From Pedobacter terrae (GTDB lineage: Bacteria; Bacteroidota; Bacteroidia; Sphingobacteriales; Sphingobacteriaceae), in assembly GCF_900100705.1 (NCBI RefSeq), contig NZ_FNCH01000010.1:124001-188000 (forward strand): 64,000 bases of DNA. The letters run 5' to 3'. The position numbers and the translations under genes were made by a program. The notes under the pieces were generated by a model. That model saw nothing but the letters and a program-made list of their open reading frames with translations. It was not told where the DNA came from and ran no database searches. Positions 9,718-19,702 of this stretch are shown here, one piece after another (within the stretch, counting starts at the first letter, position 1; each line of letters opens with the position of its first letter).

Positions 9718-11391
9718 TTAATAGCCAGGATTCTGTTCCAGTCTTGCCCCATTGTTGCGCTCAATTTCTGAAGCAGGAACAGGCCACAGGTTATAAGTGG
9801 TAAGTACATCGTTATAATAAGGATTACATTTCTTTACACGATCGTAAACCAGACCGAGCCTCATCAGGGTGATCCTTCTTTTCTCTTCCGATCCCAGCTC
9901 ACGCATCCGTTCATCTAAAATATAATCAATGTTTACATTGGCAGGCAATACGGGAGATGCATTTGACCTGGCGCGTACCACATTAATATCAGCCGCAGCT
10001 TTATCAGGCTGGCTTAAACCTAAATAGGCTTCGGCCCTGAGCAGGTAGGTTTCTGCCAACCTGAACATATACTGATCAGCATAGGTTCCACCTGCACTCG
10101 CTTTAAGCAGCAGCTGCGATTTATCCTGAAACATCCCGTCAGGATGATCGCCGGGGGTGGTTACTTTTGATTGAAAAGCATAAAAATCTCTTCGCGGTAC
10201 TGTAATCCCCGCTGGCGGGTTGATAGTGGATATGGTTTGCCCAAAGCGTGGATGTGCCGGATTAGTTACCTTAAATTCGCGCACAAAGTTGAATGGTGCA
10301 TTTCTAAAGTCGTTGTTAAAATCGCTCTGCCAGATCACGTCCGAAAAATATCTGGTGGGTATTGCCCAACCGATTCCTCTACCACCGCTATAATCGCTAA
10401 TGGGGTATAAAAATGGCTGAATACTACTTCCGGCAAGCCTGAAAGTGAGAAACTGTGGGGCAAAATGCCTTTCCATCTGGTAAGAGCCGCCAATACCTGT
10501 AGAAACGGTCCCACCGCCGGGTACATCGGTTTCAAACTGGATTACCCAAAGGCTTTCCCTGTTGGTTCCGTTTTTTCGGTTTTGGTTACCGCGCTGAAAA
10601 AGATCCCAATACACATTTTTTGTAGCGTCTGAAGCTTTCACCCCGAACCTGGTCGTCATCAGGCCAACATTGGGGTTACTGATTACGGTAGAAGCTGCAT
10701 CTACCGCATTTTGAAACTGCCCGGCCGCCAGGTAAACTTCTGACAGGAGATGGTAAGCCGCAAGATTGTTGATTTCCCCATCCTGTACCAGGTTGATGGC
10801 AGGCAAATTCGATGAAGCAAATTTAAGGTCGCTGATGGCCTGCTCCAATACCGCGGCTTTAGGTGCACGTACATAATCTGTTTTAGGAGATACCACCTCA
10901 GTGGTATTTAAAGGTACACCACCGTACAAATAAGCGAGGGTACGGAAAGCCAAGCCCCTGAAAAATTTCGCTTTGGCTTCCATTATGTTTTTGTCTGCAG
11001 GAGACAAAGCCGAAGCAGGAATACGATCGATAATGGTGTTAGACTCCGCAACAATCTTGTAAAGGGATGTCCAATGAATCAAAGGAATTTCGGTACTCAA
11101 TGGCGAATAAGCTGCAACCATATTGGTATGCCTTGTTATAGACGGCTGACCATCAAAAACAAGATCACAGCCAAAAACATAATCGAAAGGCCGTTGCTCA
11201 CCACTGTTATAAAACTCGCTTCTTACCCGACTATATAAATTGTTCACGGCAGCATCAAAATCCTTAACATTATTGTAGGCATTTGAGGTACTTAGAAAAT
11301 CCAGCGGTTCTTCGTCCAAAAAAGATTTTTTGCAAGAGAAAAACGTTATGATGAGGGCAGCAGCTATAATTGTAAAAGTTATCTTTTTCAT
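9718..11391 (-). CDS. SusD/RagB family nutrient-binding lipoprotein
   Basis: A 557-residue surface lipoprotein that caps its SusC partner and delivers glycan to it. The signal peptide ends in the lipobox FFSC-KK (C20), followed by the SusD opening SFLDEEPLDFLSTSNAYNN. TPR-like helices (for example AKFFRGLAFRTLAYLYGGVPL) and the C-terminal LDERMRELGSEEKRR and LEQNPGY segments are characteristic. The frame is open to an ATG at 11415, but that overlaps the SusC stop; the ATG at 11391, 10 bases after SusC, gives a proper lipoprotein signal and is preferred. It is the second gene of the operon led by the promoter element at 14575-14630. Confidence 0.95.
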   Translation of the reverse strand: MKKITFTIIAAALIITFFSCKKSFLDEEPLDFLSTSNAYNNVKDFDAAVNNLYSRVRSEFYNSGEQRPFDYVFGCDLVFDGQPSITRHTNMVAAYSPLSTEIPLIHWTSLYKIVAESNTIIDRIPASALSPADKNIMEAKAKFFRGLAFRTLAYLYGGVPLNTTEVVSPKTDYVRAPKAAVLEQAISDLKFASSNLPAINLVQDGEINNLAAYHLLSEVYLAAGQFQNAVDAASTVISNPNVGLMTTRFGVKASDATKNVYWDLFQRGNQNRKNGTNRESLWVIQFETDVPGGGTVSTGIGGSYQMERHFAPQFLTFRLAGSSIQPFLYPISDYSGGRGIGWAIPTRYFSDVIWQSDFNNDFRNAPFNFVREFKVTNPAHPRFGQTISTINPPAGITVPRRDFYAFQSKVTTPGDHPDGMFQDKSQLLLKASAGGTYADQYMFRLAETYLLRAEAYLGLSQPDKAAADINVVRARSNASPVLPANVNIDYILDERMRELGSEEKRRITLMRLGLVYDRVKKCNPYYNDVLTTYNLWPVPASEIERNNGARLEQNPGY

Positions 11392-11401
11392 CGCTTTTTT
11401 T

Positions 11402-14400
11402 TTAAAATGTAACATTAAGACCTAAAGAATAGCCTTTAAACACAGGCCTCCCATCATTGGTCAATCCCTGGTTGGTTTCAGGATCCCAACCGTCCCACTT
11501 GGTCCAGGTAGCCAGGTTGCTTCCACTTACAAATACATTCAGGTTTTGCAGTTTCATATGTTCAATCAGTTTTCCGCTGAATTTATAAGAGAGCGAAACA
11601 TCCTGTAGCCTTACAAAACTGCGGTTCTGAAAAAGTGGTGGGTTTAAAGTTGCGGAAACAATAGAACGGGGATATTTGCCATTGGGATGATCTGGCGACC
11701 AGAAATCAATGCCGCTGAGGTAATTATTTCTGATGGAATTATCATCTCTGATCAGCCGCGCGGTATTGCCGGCAAGGTAAGACTTGTCTCCTCCCTGAAC
11801 TGAATTTAAGAATATACTTAAGGTAAAGTTCCTGTACTGAAAATTGTTCAGCAAACTGATCCTGTAGGCCGGGGCTGATGATCCCAATACCGCTCTATCG
11901 CTCGCATTGATTACCCCGTCGCCGTTTTGATCTACAATGCGGTAAGTGCCCGGAGAATAACCGGTGGGAATTTTTTCGCCTACCTGCCAGATTCCGTTTA
12001 CCTGGTAATCGTAAATTACAGCAGTGGGCCGACCGATAAAAAGACCACTTTGTGGAAGATCATCTTCAACACCATCGCCGTTAAGATCGCCCAATAGCTT
12101 AACCACTTTGTTTATGTTCCTTGCAAAATTTAAGGAAGATGTCCATTTAAATTCATTGCTGTTAATATTTTTCGAGTTTAGGGAAAGCTCGATACCTTTA
12201 TTGTTCAATTGCCCAATATTCGTCAGGATGTTACCAAAACCCGTAATTACCGGAATATTAACCGAGTAAAGGAGATCGGTTGTTTTGGTATCGTAATAAT
12301 CGATTACACCCGATAACCTGTTTTTAAACAGAGTAAATTCAAGACCTAAATTGGCGCCCGTGGTACGCTCCCACTTTAAATCCGGATTGGATAAGGAATT
12401 TACCTGCTGACCAAATTGTGTAGAACCGCCATCACCAAAAACATAGGAGGCACTTACGCCCACGTTGGCAAGAGATGAATATCTTGTGGTCTGATTTCCG
12501 GCAACGCCGTAGCCTACCCTAAATTTGAGGATATCTACCCAGCTAACCTTAAAAAAAGGTTCCTTAGAAATATCCCAACCAGCTGATATGGATGGAAAAA
12601 TACCGTATTTGTTGTTTTCTGCAAAACCCGAAAAGCCATCTCTCCTAACGGTACCGGTAAACAGGTACTTACTGTCGTAATTGTAATTGAGGCGGAACAT
12701 CTGGTAGTTCAGCGTTTCCTTCCATGCATTGGATATGGCAAAGCGGTTGGTACCCTGTTGCAGGTTATCATAACCAAGGGTTAACCTCGAAAAACCTGTT
12801 GAGTAAGCCCTGGTATAACTGTTATCACGTTCTATGGCACCGTATAGCAAAGTCCCGGTAAAGCTGTGTTTACCAACCGCTTTATTATAGGTTAAAAGGT
12901 TATCAAAGGTATAATCATAATAGGTGGTATTTTCTTTTGAGGCCTGCCCGGTAAGGTTGGCATCGTACATGTTCGAAATATTTTTAAAATCGAGGCGGTA
13001 ATTATTACCAAAACTGATTTTATAACTCAGGCCTTTAACGGGCAGTTGTACATTACCATAAACATTGGCAAAAAAATAATTGTGCCGGTCGTAATCTTTA
13101 GCCTGGTAATTCAGTAACGGATTAACCACATTGGTATTGAAAGGATTGATTTTAAAGTTCCCGTTGTTATCCCAGGGCAGAATTAATGGCGACATGAGAT
13201 TAATATCCACAAAATTTGGCTCTACGCCATCTTCATTTACAAAAGTACCAAACGATTGCAGGCCGATGGTCAGCCAGTCTGTCGCTTTGGTCTCGATGTT
13301 CGCCCTGATGGTTTTCCGTTTGAAAACATCGTTATTAATAAAACCGGAATTCCGCGTTAAACTGCCTGATAAAAGGTAATTAATTTTATCCGTTCCACCT
13401 GATACGCTGAGTTGGTTATCCACTATTGAACCTGTTTTAGTGGCTTCATCATACCAACTGAAATCGTTAGGCAGCAGATTGCCCTGTGCATCTTTCATGG
13501 AAGCATCTACTTTGCTTACCAGATTAAATGCAGGATTAGGCCTGGTAAAATCGGGCGCAAGAAAGGCTTCATCGTAATATAGATATTTAATATGATCTAA
13601 ATATTCATCCCTCGCCATTGGCTTTAAATCAATATTAGGTTTTTGGGTGGCGTATTGGGTAGAAAATGAAATTCTGGTCCGGCCGATGGCACCTTTTCTG
13701 CTGGTGATGAGGATTACACCATTCGCCGCCTGTGCACCATAAACTGCAGTGGCACTCGCATCTTTCAAGATGTCAATAGAAGCGATATCATCCGGATTAA
13801 TCGAAGTCAAGGATCCGTTATATTGTACCCCATCCAGAATAATCAGCACGTTCTGGTTGCCGCCCAATGTATTTTGCCCACGTATGCTGATGCCTGGTGT
13901 GGCACCTGCACGGTTAACCTGCCCCACGTTTAACCCTGGTACCGTTCCCTGTAAAAGATTGGCCACATTGGTGGTGGGTGCATTTCTAAAATCATCAAGA
14001 TTTGCCCGCACGACTGATCCGGTCACATCTGCTTTTTTCTGTGTTCCATAACCCACCACCACCACCTCATCCAGGTTGGCCTGTGCCGACTTTAACACCA
14101 CATTGATATTCTTCAGATTACCGACCGTTACCTCCTGTACATCATAACCGATATAAGAAAATACCAGCACCGTTTGCGCATCAGGTACACTGATTTTGTA
14201 CACCCCGTTTTCATCTGTTACAGCAGTGGTGGCTCCATTTTTTACCTTAACCGAAACGCCGGGTATCGGTGATTTTGTTTTTTCGTCTGTTACCTTACCG
14301 GTGATGCTGATATCAGCCGGGCTGAGGACAGCAAATCCAGGTTTTATATTCAGCTCCACAGCAGCCATACCATTATTGCTGGCGTTTGCTGTAGTGAAAA

Positions 14401-14467
14401 TGGCCAATATCATGACAGGCAAAAAAGTGATGACTATAATTCTTTTAGGTAGAATTCTATATCTCAT
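11402..14467 (-). CDS. SusC/RagA TonB-dependent outer-membrane transporter
   Basis: A 1021-residue outer-membrane barrel that imports oligosaccharides with energy from TonB-ExbBD. Order of parts: signal peptide (about 1-29, FTTANA), carboxypeptidase-regulatory-like domain (about 52-130, ISITGKVTDEKTKSPIPGVSV), TonB-box-like LDEVVVVGYGTQKK, plug domain with GTVPGLNV, SIRGQNTLGG and the SusC signature LKDASATAVYGAQAANGVILITS, then the barrel ending in LGLNVTF with a terminal Phe. It forms a complex with the SusD downstream. The start at 14467 lies about 108 bases from the CAAAGTAA promoter element at 14575, so the leader is short. The plug and barrel look intact. Confidence 0.96.
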   Translation of the reverse strand: MRYRILPKRIIVITFLPVMILAIFTTANASNNGMAAVELNIKPGFAVLSPADISITGKVTDEKTKSPIPGVSVKVKNGATTAVTDENGVYKISVPDAQTVLVFSYIGYDVQEVTVGNLKNINVVLKSAQANLDEVVVVGYGTQKKADVTGSVVRANLDDFRNAPTTNVANLLQGTVPGLNVGQVNRAGATPGISIRGQNTLGGNQNVLIILDGVQYNGSLTSINPDDIASIDILKDASATAVYGAQAANGVILITSRKGAIGRTRISFSTQYATQKPNIDLKPMARDEYLDHIKYLYYDEAFLAPDFTRPNPAFNLVSKVDASMKDAQGNLLPNDFSWYDEATKTGSIVDNQLSVSGGTDKINYLLSGSLTRNSGFINNDVFKRKTIRANIETKATDWLTIGLQSFGTFVNEDGVEPNFVDINLMSPLILPWDNNGNFKINPFNTNVVNPLLNYQAKDYDRHNYFFANVYGNVQLPVKGLSYKISFGNNYRLDFKNISNMYDANLTGQASKENTTYYDYTFDNLLTYNKAVGKHSFTGTLLYGAIERDNSYTRAYSTGFSRLTLGYDNLQQGTNRFAISNAWKETLNYQMFRLNYNYDSKYLFTGTVRRDGFSGFAENNKYGIFPSISAGWDISKEPFFKVSWVDILKFRVGYGVAGNQTTRYSSLANVGVSASYVFGDGGSTQFGQQVNSLSNPDLKWERTTGANLGLEFTLFKNRLSGVIDYYDTKTTDLLYSVNIPVITGFGNILTNIGQLNNKGIELSLNSKNINSNEFKWTSSLNFARNINKVVKLLGDLNGDGVEDDLPQSGLFIGRPTAVIYDYQVNGIWQVGEKIPTGYSPGTYRIVDQNGDGVINASDRAVLGSSAPAYRISLLNNFQYRNFTLSIFLNSVQGGDKSYLAGNTARLIRDDNSIRNNYLSGIDFWSPDHPNGKYPRSIVSATLNPPLFQNRSFVRLQDVSLSYKFSGKLIEHMKLQNLNVFVSGSNLATWTKWDGWDPETNQGLTNDGRPVFKGYSLGLNVTF

Positions 14468-14574
14468 ATTTGGTTAAAATTATTGAATGCGCGAAACCTC
14501 ATAAATGGGCATTACTGGCTTAGCGAAATAAATAAAGCAGTGATGCAGGTTTTTTATATCTGGTTTCCTGGTAT

Positions 14575-14630
14575 CAAAGTAAAAAAATGCTGTTTACAAA
14601 AAATGTTCATTTCTTTGTCGTTTTATCTCA
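14575..14630 (-). promoter_or_regulatory. Promoter element A, copy 1 (SusCD-GH105 operon)
   Basis: CAAAGTAA (14575-14582), a 21-base gap, then a 27-bp block from TGTTCA (14604) to TCTCA (14630) containing TTTGTCG. Read on the gene strand, the first part is TTACTTTG, close to the Bacteroidota -7 box, and the block lies upstream of it. Three further copies with identical spacing occur at 16329, 23037 and 33557. The block probably binds an AraC-type regulator such as the one encoded at 19703-20494. Confidence 0.7.
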
Positions 14631-14675
14631 AAATGATACGGGTGGTTGAGCATGATGTGGATCGCTCAACCCTTC

Positions 14676-16247
14676 TTATTCGCCTGCAGGAACCGGAATA
14701 TTCACGCCGGTTGCCGTGGCCGTTCCAAAATTGGGTGAGCCATCTGCATTCCAGGTCAGCCTTTGCATCCTTGGCGTTCTTGATCCATTGCTGGTATTGG
14801 CCACGCTGCGGGCATGGTAAATAAACCAGTTTTCGCTATGCAGCACGCCATTCGGATCGGTATAACTACTGGTAAAAAAACCATTGTGGCCAGGTCCATA
14901 AACCCCATTGGCATCGCTTTTAACAAATACCTGCTTTTTATTAATCCAATCGGCTGCTACCATCGGGTTGCCCCCATCTTTTAGCTGAATCTGCGCCAAA
15001 CAATAATTATCGCTGCTGTAGCGGCTGGCAGAATAAATAATAAATACCGGACTGCTGGCATCTTTTCTAAGCATAATAGGGCCCTCGTTAACACCCGTCC
15101 CCAAAGAGCCACTCGGTTCATATTTTTCCCAATTATTGGTGGGCGATGATATTTTTACCCTGTCGCTGTTTATTGTCCATGGGTTGGACATCTGAGCGAT
15201 GTAGATGTATTGTTTGTATTTAGTAGCCACATTTTCCCATCCCGACCAAATGAAATAATTTGAAGTGCCAACAGTTAAAACAGATCCGTCAATTGCCCAT
15301 TGATCGCTGGGATCGCTGATTTTACCTTTAAATGTCCAGGTACCTGTAGTAGGATCGGCATTGGCATTCTCAAGCACATACATGCGGTGGGTAACATCGC
15401 CTCCATCATTCGCGGCAAAGTAGAGGTACCATTTCCCAGAAAGGAAATGCAATTCGGGTGCCCAGATATTAGACGAATAAGCTGCACCAGCCGGAGGTGT
15501 CCATACCACTGTTTCTGCTGCTGTAGAAAGCAGAGACATCGTTTTGGTTTTCCTCAACCCGATATTACTCCCCCGCGTATACATAAAATAATAATAACCA
15601 TCCTTTTGGGCAACATAAGGATCGGCCCGGCTTGCATTAATCAGCGGATTCTGGAAATTGGTATCGTGAAAATTAAACATACCCTGTGTACCGGTTAAGG
15701 TGGTTTTCTGCCTGATTTTAGCACCAGGTGTACTGCTTTCGGGATCAACAGCCATTTTCATCCCAGTGGCTTTGTTGGTAAGGGTATATACATTATTACT
15801 GCCGGTATAATCAATAGCCCATTGTTGTGCATCGCTGCCATCATCGGTACCCTGTTGCAAAATAGCGCCTGATGTAGCTGATGGTGATTTAAGGCACTTA
15901 TTGCTGGTCATATTAACCAGTTTGTAATAAGTGGCGTCAGTTTTTACCAGCTTCCATTTTTGGCCATTGTTCGGAAACCACGACCATTGCTGGATTTCGG
16001 CATTTTCTGCCGTAGAGTTACCGGTAACTTCTACTACGGGGCCATTGGGTAAAGATGAAGTTCCACGGATGCGGTATACTGCCCCATCAATTAAGGTTCC
16101 CAATGGAGGTGCTGCGGCAATTACATTTAAGGCCGCCAGTTTTCCGATTTTGTTTGCGTCAATACCTTCGGTTGATGGTCCTTTCTGACAGGAACCTGTT
16201 AAAACCACCAGAGCGGTTGCCAGATGAATGAATACTTTGTTTCTCAT
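14676..16247 (-). CDS. Ricin-type lectin domain plus GH43 glycosidase, lipoprotein
   Basis: A 523-residue lipoprotein. The signal peptide ends in VVLTGSC (C20), then a ricin-like beta-trefoil (about residues 50-195, with QQWSW, NKCLKSP, and DAQQWAID repeats) precedes a five-bladed GH43 catalytic domain (about 198-523). The three GH43 acids can be placed: D209 in SRADPYV (base), D320 in WAIDGSV (pKa modulator), E388 in VNEGPIM (acid). NIWAPELHFLSGKWYLYFAAN is typical of arabinofuranosidase-like subfamilies. The trefoil likely binds a galactose- or arabinose-containing polymer and holds the enzyme on substrate. The gene is a single-gene unit with its own promoter element at 16329-16384, 82 bases upstream of the start. 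Arabinan or arabinogalactan is a reasonable target, by inference. Confidence 0.9.
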   Translation of the reverse strand: MRNKVFIHLATALVVLTGSCQKGPSTEGIDANKIGKLAALNVIAAAPPLGTLIDGAVYRIRGTSSLPNGPVVEVTGNSTAENAEIQQWSWFPNNGQKWKLVKTDATYYKLVNMTSNKCLKSPSATSGAILQQGTDDGSDAQQWAIDYTGSNNVYTLTNKATGMKMAVDPESSTPGAKIRQKTTLTGTQGMFNFHDTNFQNPLINASRADPYVAQKDGYYYFMYTRGSNIGLRKTKTMSLLSTAAETVVWTPPAGAAYSSNIWAPELHFLSGKWYLYFAANDGGDVTHRMYVLENANADPTTGTWTFKGKISDPSDQWAIDGSVLTVGTSNYFIWSGWENVATKYKQYIYIAQMSNPWTINSDRVKISSPTNNWEKYEPSGSLGTGVNEGPIMLRKDASSPVFIIYSASRYSSDNYCLAQIQLKDGGNPMVAADWINKKQVFVKSDANGVYGPGHNGFFTSSYTDPNGVLHSENWFIYHARSVANTSNGSRTPRMQRLTWNADGSPNFGTATATGVNIPVPAGE

Positions 16248-16328
16248 AAGAAAATACTAAAACTGCAAAGGCGCGGGTAAGCTGGTTGAAGGATTTGCAG
16301 CAAGGTTATTAATTTGGTTAAATCAGAT

Positions 16329-16384
16329 CAAAGTAAAGGAATGATACCTGTAAAATTTGTTCATCTTTTTGTCGATATGTCTCA
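16329..16384 (-). promoter_or_regulatory. Promoter element A, copy 2 (ricin-GH43 gene)
   Basis: CAAAGTAA (16329-16336), 21 bases, then the 27-bp block TGTTCA...TTTGTCG...TGTCTCA (16358-16384). The start codon of the GH43 gene is 82 bases away. The leader between them is clearly related to the leader of copy 4 (shared AACTGCAAA, ATTTGCAG, and ATTTGGTTAA). The element also lies 122 bases from the divergent sensor gene at 16507 and could influence it. Confidence 0.72.
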
Positions 16385-16506
16385 AATCACCATCTCAAAC
16401 CTACACAAACAACTGATAATCAACACCTAAAAAACCGCTTATTTAAAATCCGGCCAGAAGGTGCCAAAACATAGATTACACCACAAGCGATTTATATATA
16501 TTTGAT

Positions 16507-19500
16507 ATGAACTTGAATATGCGTTTTGTATTATTTTTCCTGTTACTGAGCTCATTCTTTGCAGTTTCTACCTGCGAAGGGCAATCTCATTATTTTAAGC
16601 AGTACCAGGCGGATGATGGTTTGGCGCATAATTCAGTCAATACGGTAATACAAGATAAAAAAGGCATGATCTGGGTGGGCACCCGTGGTGGTTTAAACCG
16701 CTTTGATGGTTATACTTTTAAAACCTTTAAAGATGACAAAAGCAGGTTCGGAAACATTGGCAATAACATTATTGTTAGCCTAGCTGAAGATAAAAACGGC
16801 ATATTATGGGTAGGAACCGGTCGTGGTATTTTTAAATATGACCCCGTTAAAGAGCTGTTTACACCGCTAAAAACTGACTTTAAAAAATATATCAATGCTA
16901 TTCTGCTCGATTATGAAAACAACCTTTATTTTTTAGCGAACCGGGTACTTTTTAAATATGTACAGCGGGATCACAAGATAATAGACTTAAAAATAAGTGC
17001 AGCCTGCATAGCCATTGATGAACATCGGAACATTTTGGTTGGCAATGATAATGGCGAACTGGTTACCTACAATCCGGAGGATGGATCAAAAAAGATTGTT
17101 AGAATTATTGGTGAACATGTACCATCAAACCTGCGGTCGATCAGCAAAATATATCCAACGGGCAACCATAATATACTGGTAGGATGTTTTAAGCGGGGAT
17201 TGAAAAGTTATAATACCAAAACCGGCCTGATCAAATCGCTAATCTTTAAAAACAGCGACAACACGGATATTTACGTACGCGATATTACCCCAGGTGAAAA
17301 AGATGAGTATTGGATTGCCACAGAATCCGGTATTTATGTGTATAACCTGGCCACAAATACCAATGTGAACCTGCGTAAACAGCCTGGCGATCCTTATTCC
17401 CTTCCTGATAATGCAGTATACACAGTTTGCAGGGATAATGATGGTGGCATGTGGGCCGGTACTTATTTTGGGGGATTGGGTTATTTCTCCAGGAATAATG
17501 CACGATTTGAAAAATATTATCCGCTATTAGGTAATAATTCTATTTCCGGCAATGCAGTGAGGGAAATCTGCCCTGATGATAAAGGCAATTTGTGGATCGG
17601 TACTGAAGATGCCGGTGTAAACAAATTCAACCCTAAAACCGGCCTGTTTACCAATTACAAAGCCAACGGCAAAGCAGGCCATTTATCTTACCCTAATATC
17701 CATGGCCTGCTCGCTTTGGGAAATCAATTGCTGGTGGGACCGTTTTTACATGGCATGGAAATTATGGATATAGATAAGGAAAAAGTGACTGACCGTTTTA
17801 AGACCATTGGCGAAGAAAACGAGGAAACCAGCGACTTTGTACTTTCGATCCACCGCGCTAAAGACGGTACCATTTATGTGGGTACGGGTTATAACATGGG
17901 TTCGGGGTTATTTATCTTTAACCAAAAGAAAAGAACATTTAAACGGATTAAAGAGATTCCGGTAAATTCATATGTTTACGATATCTGGGAGGATCGGTTT
18001 GGCAATATCTGGACCGGAAGCGTATCGCGTGGGGCATTTTATTTTCACCCCAAAACGGGTAAACATGGCAACATTTCTTTTGGCGAAAAGGTTAACAATA
18101 AAATTATCCATGATTTTCCGGTCTGCGGCATTATAGAAGATAGTAACCATGCCATGTGGTTTACTACGGAAGGCGGTGGCCTGATCAGGTTGAGTGCAGA
18201 CCGGAAAGTACTGAAAAAATTTACAACCGAAAACGGACTGCCCACCAACATCCTGTTCCGGGCATTAGAAGACAACTCAAAACATTTATGGATCAGCTCG
18301 CTTAAAGGGTTGATCTGTTTCGATCTGCAGACCGAAAAATTTAAAATCTACACCAAATCAAATGGCCTGATTACCGATCAGTTTAACTTCAGTTCGGCGT
18401 ATAAAGCGCCAAACGGCAGAATGTATTTTGGATCGGTAAGGGGAATGATTTCTTTTGATCCAAAAGATTTTGAACACAAAGACCCTGCCCCCCCTACTTT
18501 TATTACCGGCTTTCAGATCAACAACAAGGAAGTTCTTCCTAATGTTGAAATTAGTCCGCTGGGCAAATCCATTTCTTATACAGATACGATTGTATTGGCG
18601 CACAACCAGAACAACTTCAGTATTGAATTTGCTGCGCTCAATTATTCTTCTCCTGAAGTAACCAGGTATGAATATTTAATGAAAGGTATAGACCAGGCCA
18701 CCACTTACCTCAACAATAACCGAAAAGCCTATTTTACAGATTTATCGCCGGGCAATTACACTTTTTTGGTCAGGGCGAAAAGCAATGTAGACAGCTGGAC
18801 AGGCAAGGAGCGTCGTCTTTTTATTCAAATCCTCCCGCCATTCTGGAAAAGCACTACGGCTTATATTTGCTATCTGCTGATGATTGCTATAGGCCTGTTT
18901 ATAGCCATTCGTTATTATCACCGCTATATTGAGCGAAAAAACCTGAATAAATTACAACTGTTCGAACACGAAAAGGAAAAAGAGATTTATCAGGCCAAGA
19001 TTGAATTTTTCACCAATATTGCCCATGAAATACAAACGCCACTTACACTGATTTTAGGTCCGGTGGAAATGATGCTGGAAGAAGCACCGGCACAGCCCCT
19101 GAAAAGCAGCTTGCTGATGGTTGAAAAAAATGCAAACCGCCTAGCAAAACTAACCAATCAACTGCTCGATTTCCGCAAGACCGAGATGCACCAGTTCGGC
19201 TTAAACTTCGTGAATACCGATATCAACAACCTCTTGAAAGAACAGGTAAATGCTTTTAAACAGGAAGCGCTGAAAAGTAACATTTCACTTGATCTCGAAA
19301 TGCCCAAAAACCATATCATTGCATTTGCCGATCGGGAAGCATTGATCAAGATTTGCAACAATTTAATCTCCAATGCCATCAAATATGGAACAAGCCAGGT
19401 CATGGTACGTCTCAGTATATCTGGCGAAACTGATGGTCACTTTAGCATTACCTTCACCAATGATGGCAAGGGAATTCCCCTGCAATACCGCTCACAGATT

Positions 19501-19701
19501 TTCGAACCATTTTTCAGGTTATACGGCAAAGATAAACCTGGTACAGGTATCGGGCTCTCACTGGCAAAGTCGTTGGCAGAACTGCACAACGGTTCCCTAC
19601 GGCTTTTGGAAAGCGATATGGATAAAGTGGTTTTTGAATTGATTTTGCCTATACACCAAAAATTTGAATTTAAATTGAGCAGCTGGAAAAAGATAAAATA
19701 G
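16507..19701 (+). CDS. Two-component propeller sensor histidine kinase (split HTCS)
   Basis: A 1064-residue sensor like those of hybrid two-component systems that control polysaccharide utilization loci. Signal peptide (about 1-26), two seven-bladed regulator propellers (about 27-690, repeats such as GLAHNSVNTVIQD and MIWVGTRGGLNRFDG), a Y_Y_Y domain (about 690-775), one membrane helix (about 785-805), a HisKA domain with the phospho-acceptor H840 in NIAHEIQTPLTLI, and a HATPase domain with NNLISNAIKYG, DGKGIP and GTGIGLSLAKS. Sensing is periplasmic, the kinase cytoplasmic. The chain stops 20 residues after the ATPase domain; receiver and AraC domains lie on the next gene, one base downstream in another frame. 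An internal ATG at 16519 could be the true start. Confidence 0.93.
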   Translation: MNLNMRFVLFFLLLSSFFAVSTCEGQSHYFKQYQADDGLAHNSVNTVIQDKKGMIWVGTRGGLNRFDGYTFKTFKDDKSRFGNIGNNIIVSLAEDKNGILWVGTGRGIFKYDPVKELFTPLKTDFKKYINAILLDYENNLYFLANRVLFKYVQRDHKIIDLKISAACIAIDEHRNILVGNDNGELVTYNPEDGSKKIVRIIGEHVPSNLRSISKIYPTGNHNILVGCFKRGLKSYNTKTGLIKSLIFKNSDNTDIYVRDITPGEKDEYWIATESGIYVYNLATNTNVNLRKQPGDPYSLPDNAVYTVCRDNDGGMWAGTYFGGLGYFSRNNARFEKYYPLLGNNSISGNAVREICPDDKGNLWIGTEDAGVNKFNPKTGLFTNYKANGKAGHLSYPNIHGLLALGNQLLVGPFLHGMEIMDIDKEKVTDRFKTIGEENEETSDFVLSIHRAKDGTIYVGTGYNMGSGLFIFNQKKRTFKRIKEIPVNSYVYDIWEDRFGNIWTGSVSRGAFYFHPKTGKHGNISFGEKVNNKIIHDFPVCGIIEDSNHAMWFTTEGGGLIRLSADRKVLKKFTTENGLPTNILFRALEDNSKHLWISSLKGLICFDLQTEKFKIYTKSNGLITDQFNFSSAYKAPNGRMYFGSVRGMISFDPKDFEHKDPAPPTFITGFQINNKEVLPNVEISPLGKSISYTDTIVLAHNQNNFSIEFAALNYSSPEVTRYEYLMKGIDQATTYLNNNRKAYFTDLSPGNYTFLVRAKSNVDSWTGKERRLFIQILPPFWKSTTAYICYLLMIAIGLFIAIRYYHRYIERKNLNKLQLFEHEKEKEIYQAKIEFFTNIAHEIQTPLTLILGPVEMMLEEAPAQPLKSSLLMVEKNANRLAKLTNQLLDFRKTEMHQFGLNFVNTDINNLLKEQVNAFKQEALKSNISLDLEMPKNHIIAFADREALIKICNNLISNAIKYGTSQVMVRLSISGETDGHFSITFTNDGKGIPLQYRSQIFEPFFRLYGKDKPGTGIGLSLAKSLAELHNGSLRLLESDMDKVVFELILPIHQKFEFKLSSWKKIK

Positions 19702-19702
19702 C

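Noticed and set aside
16497..16504. TATATTTG as -7 box of the sensor kinase gene
   Set aside because: It matches TAnnTTTG but lies three bases before the first ATG, in a very AT-rich run; only plausible if translation starts at 16519, so not listed as a feature.
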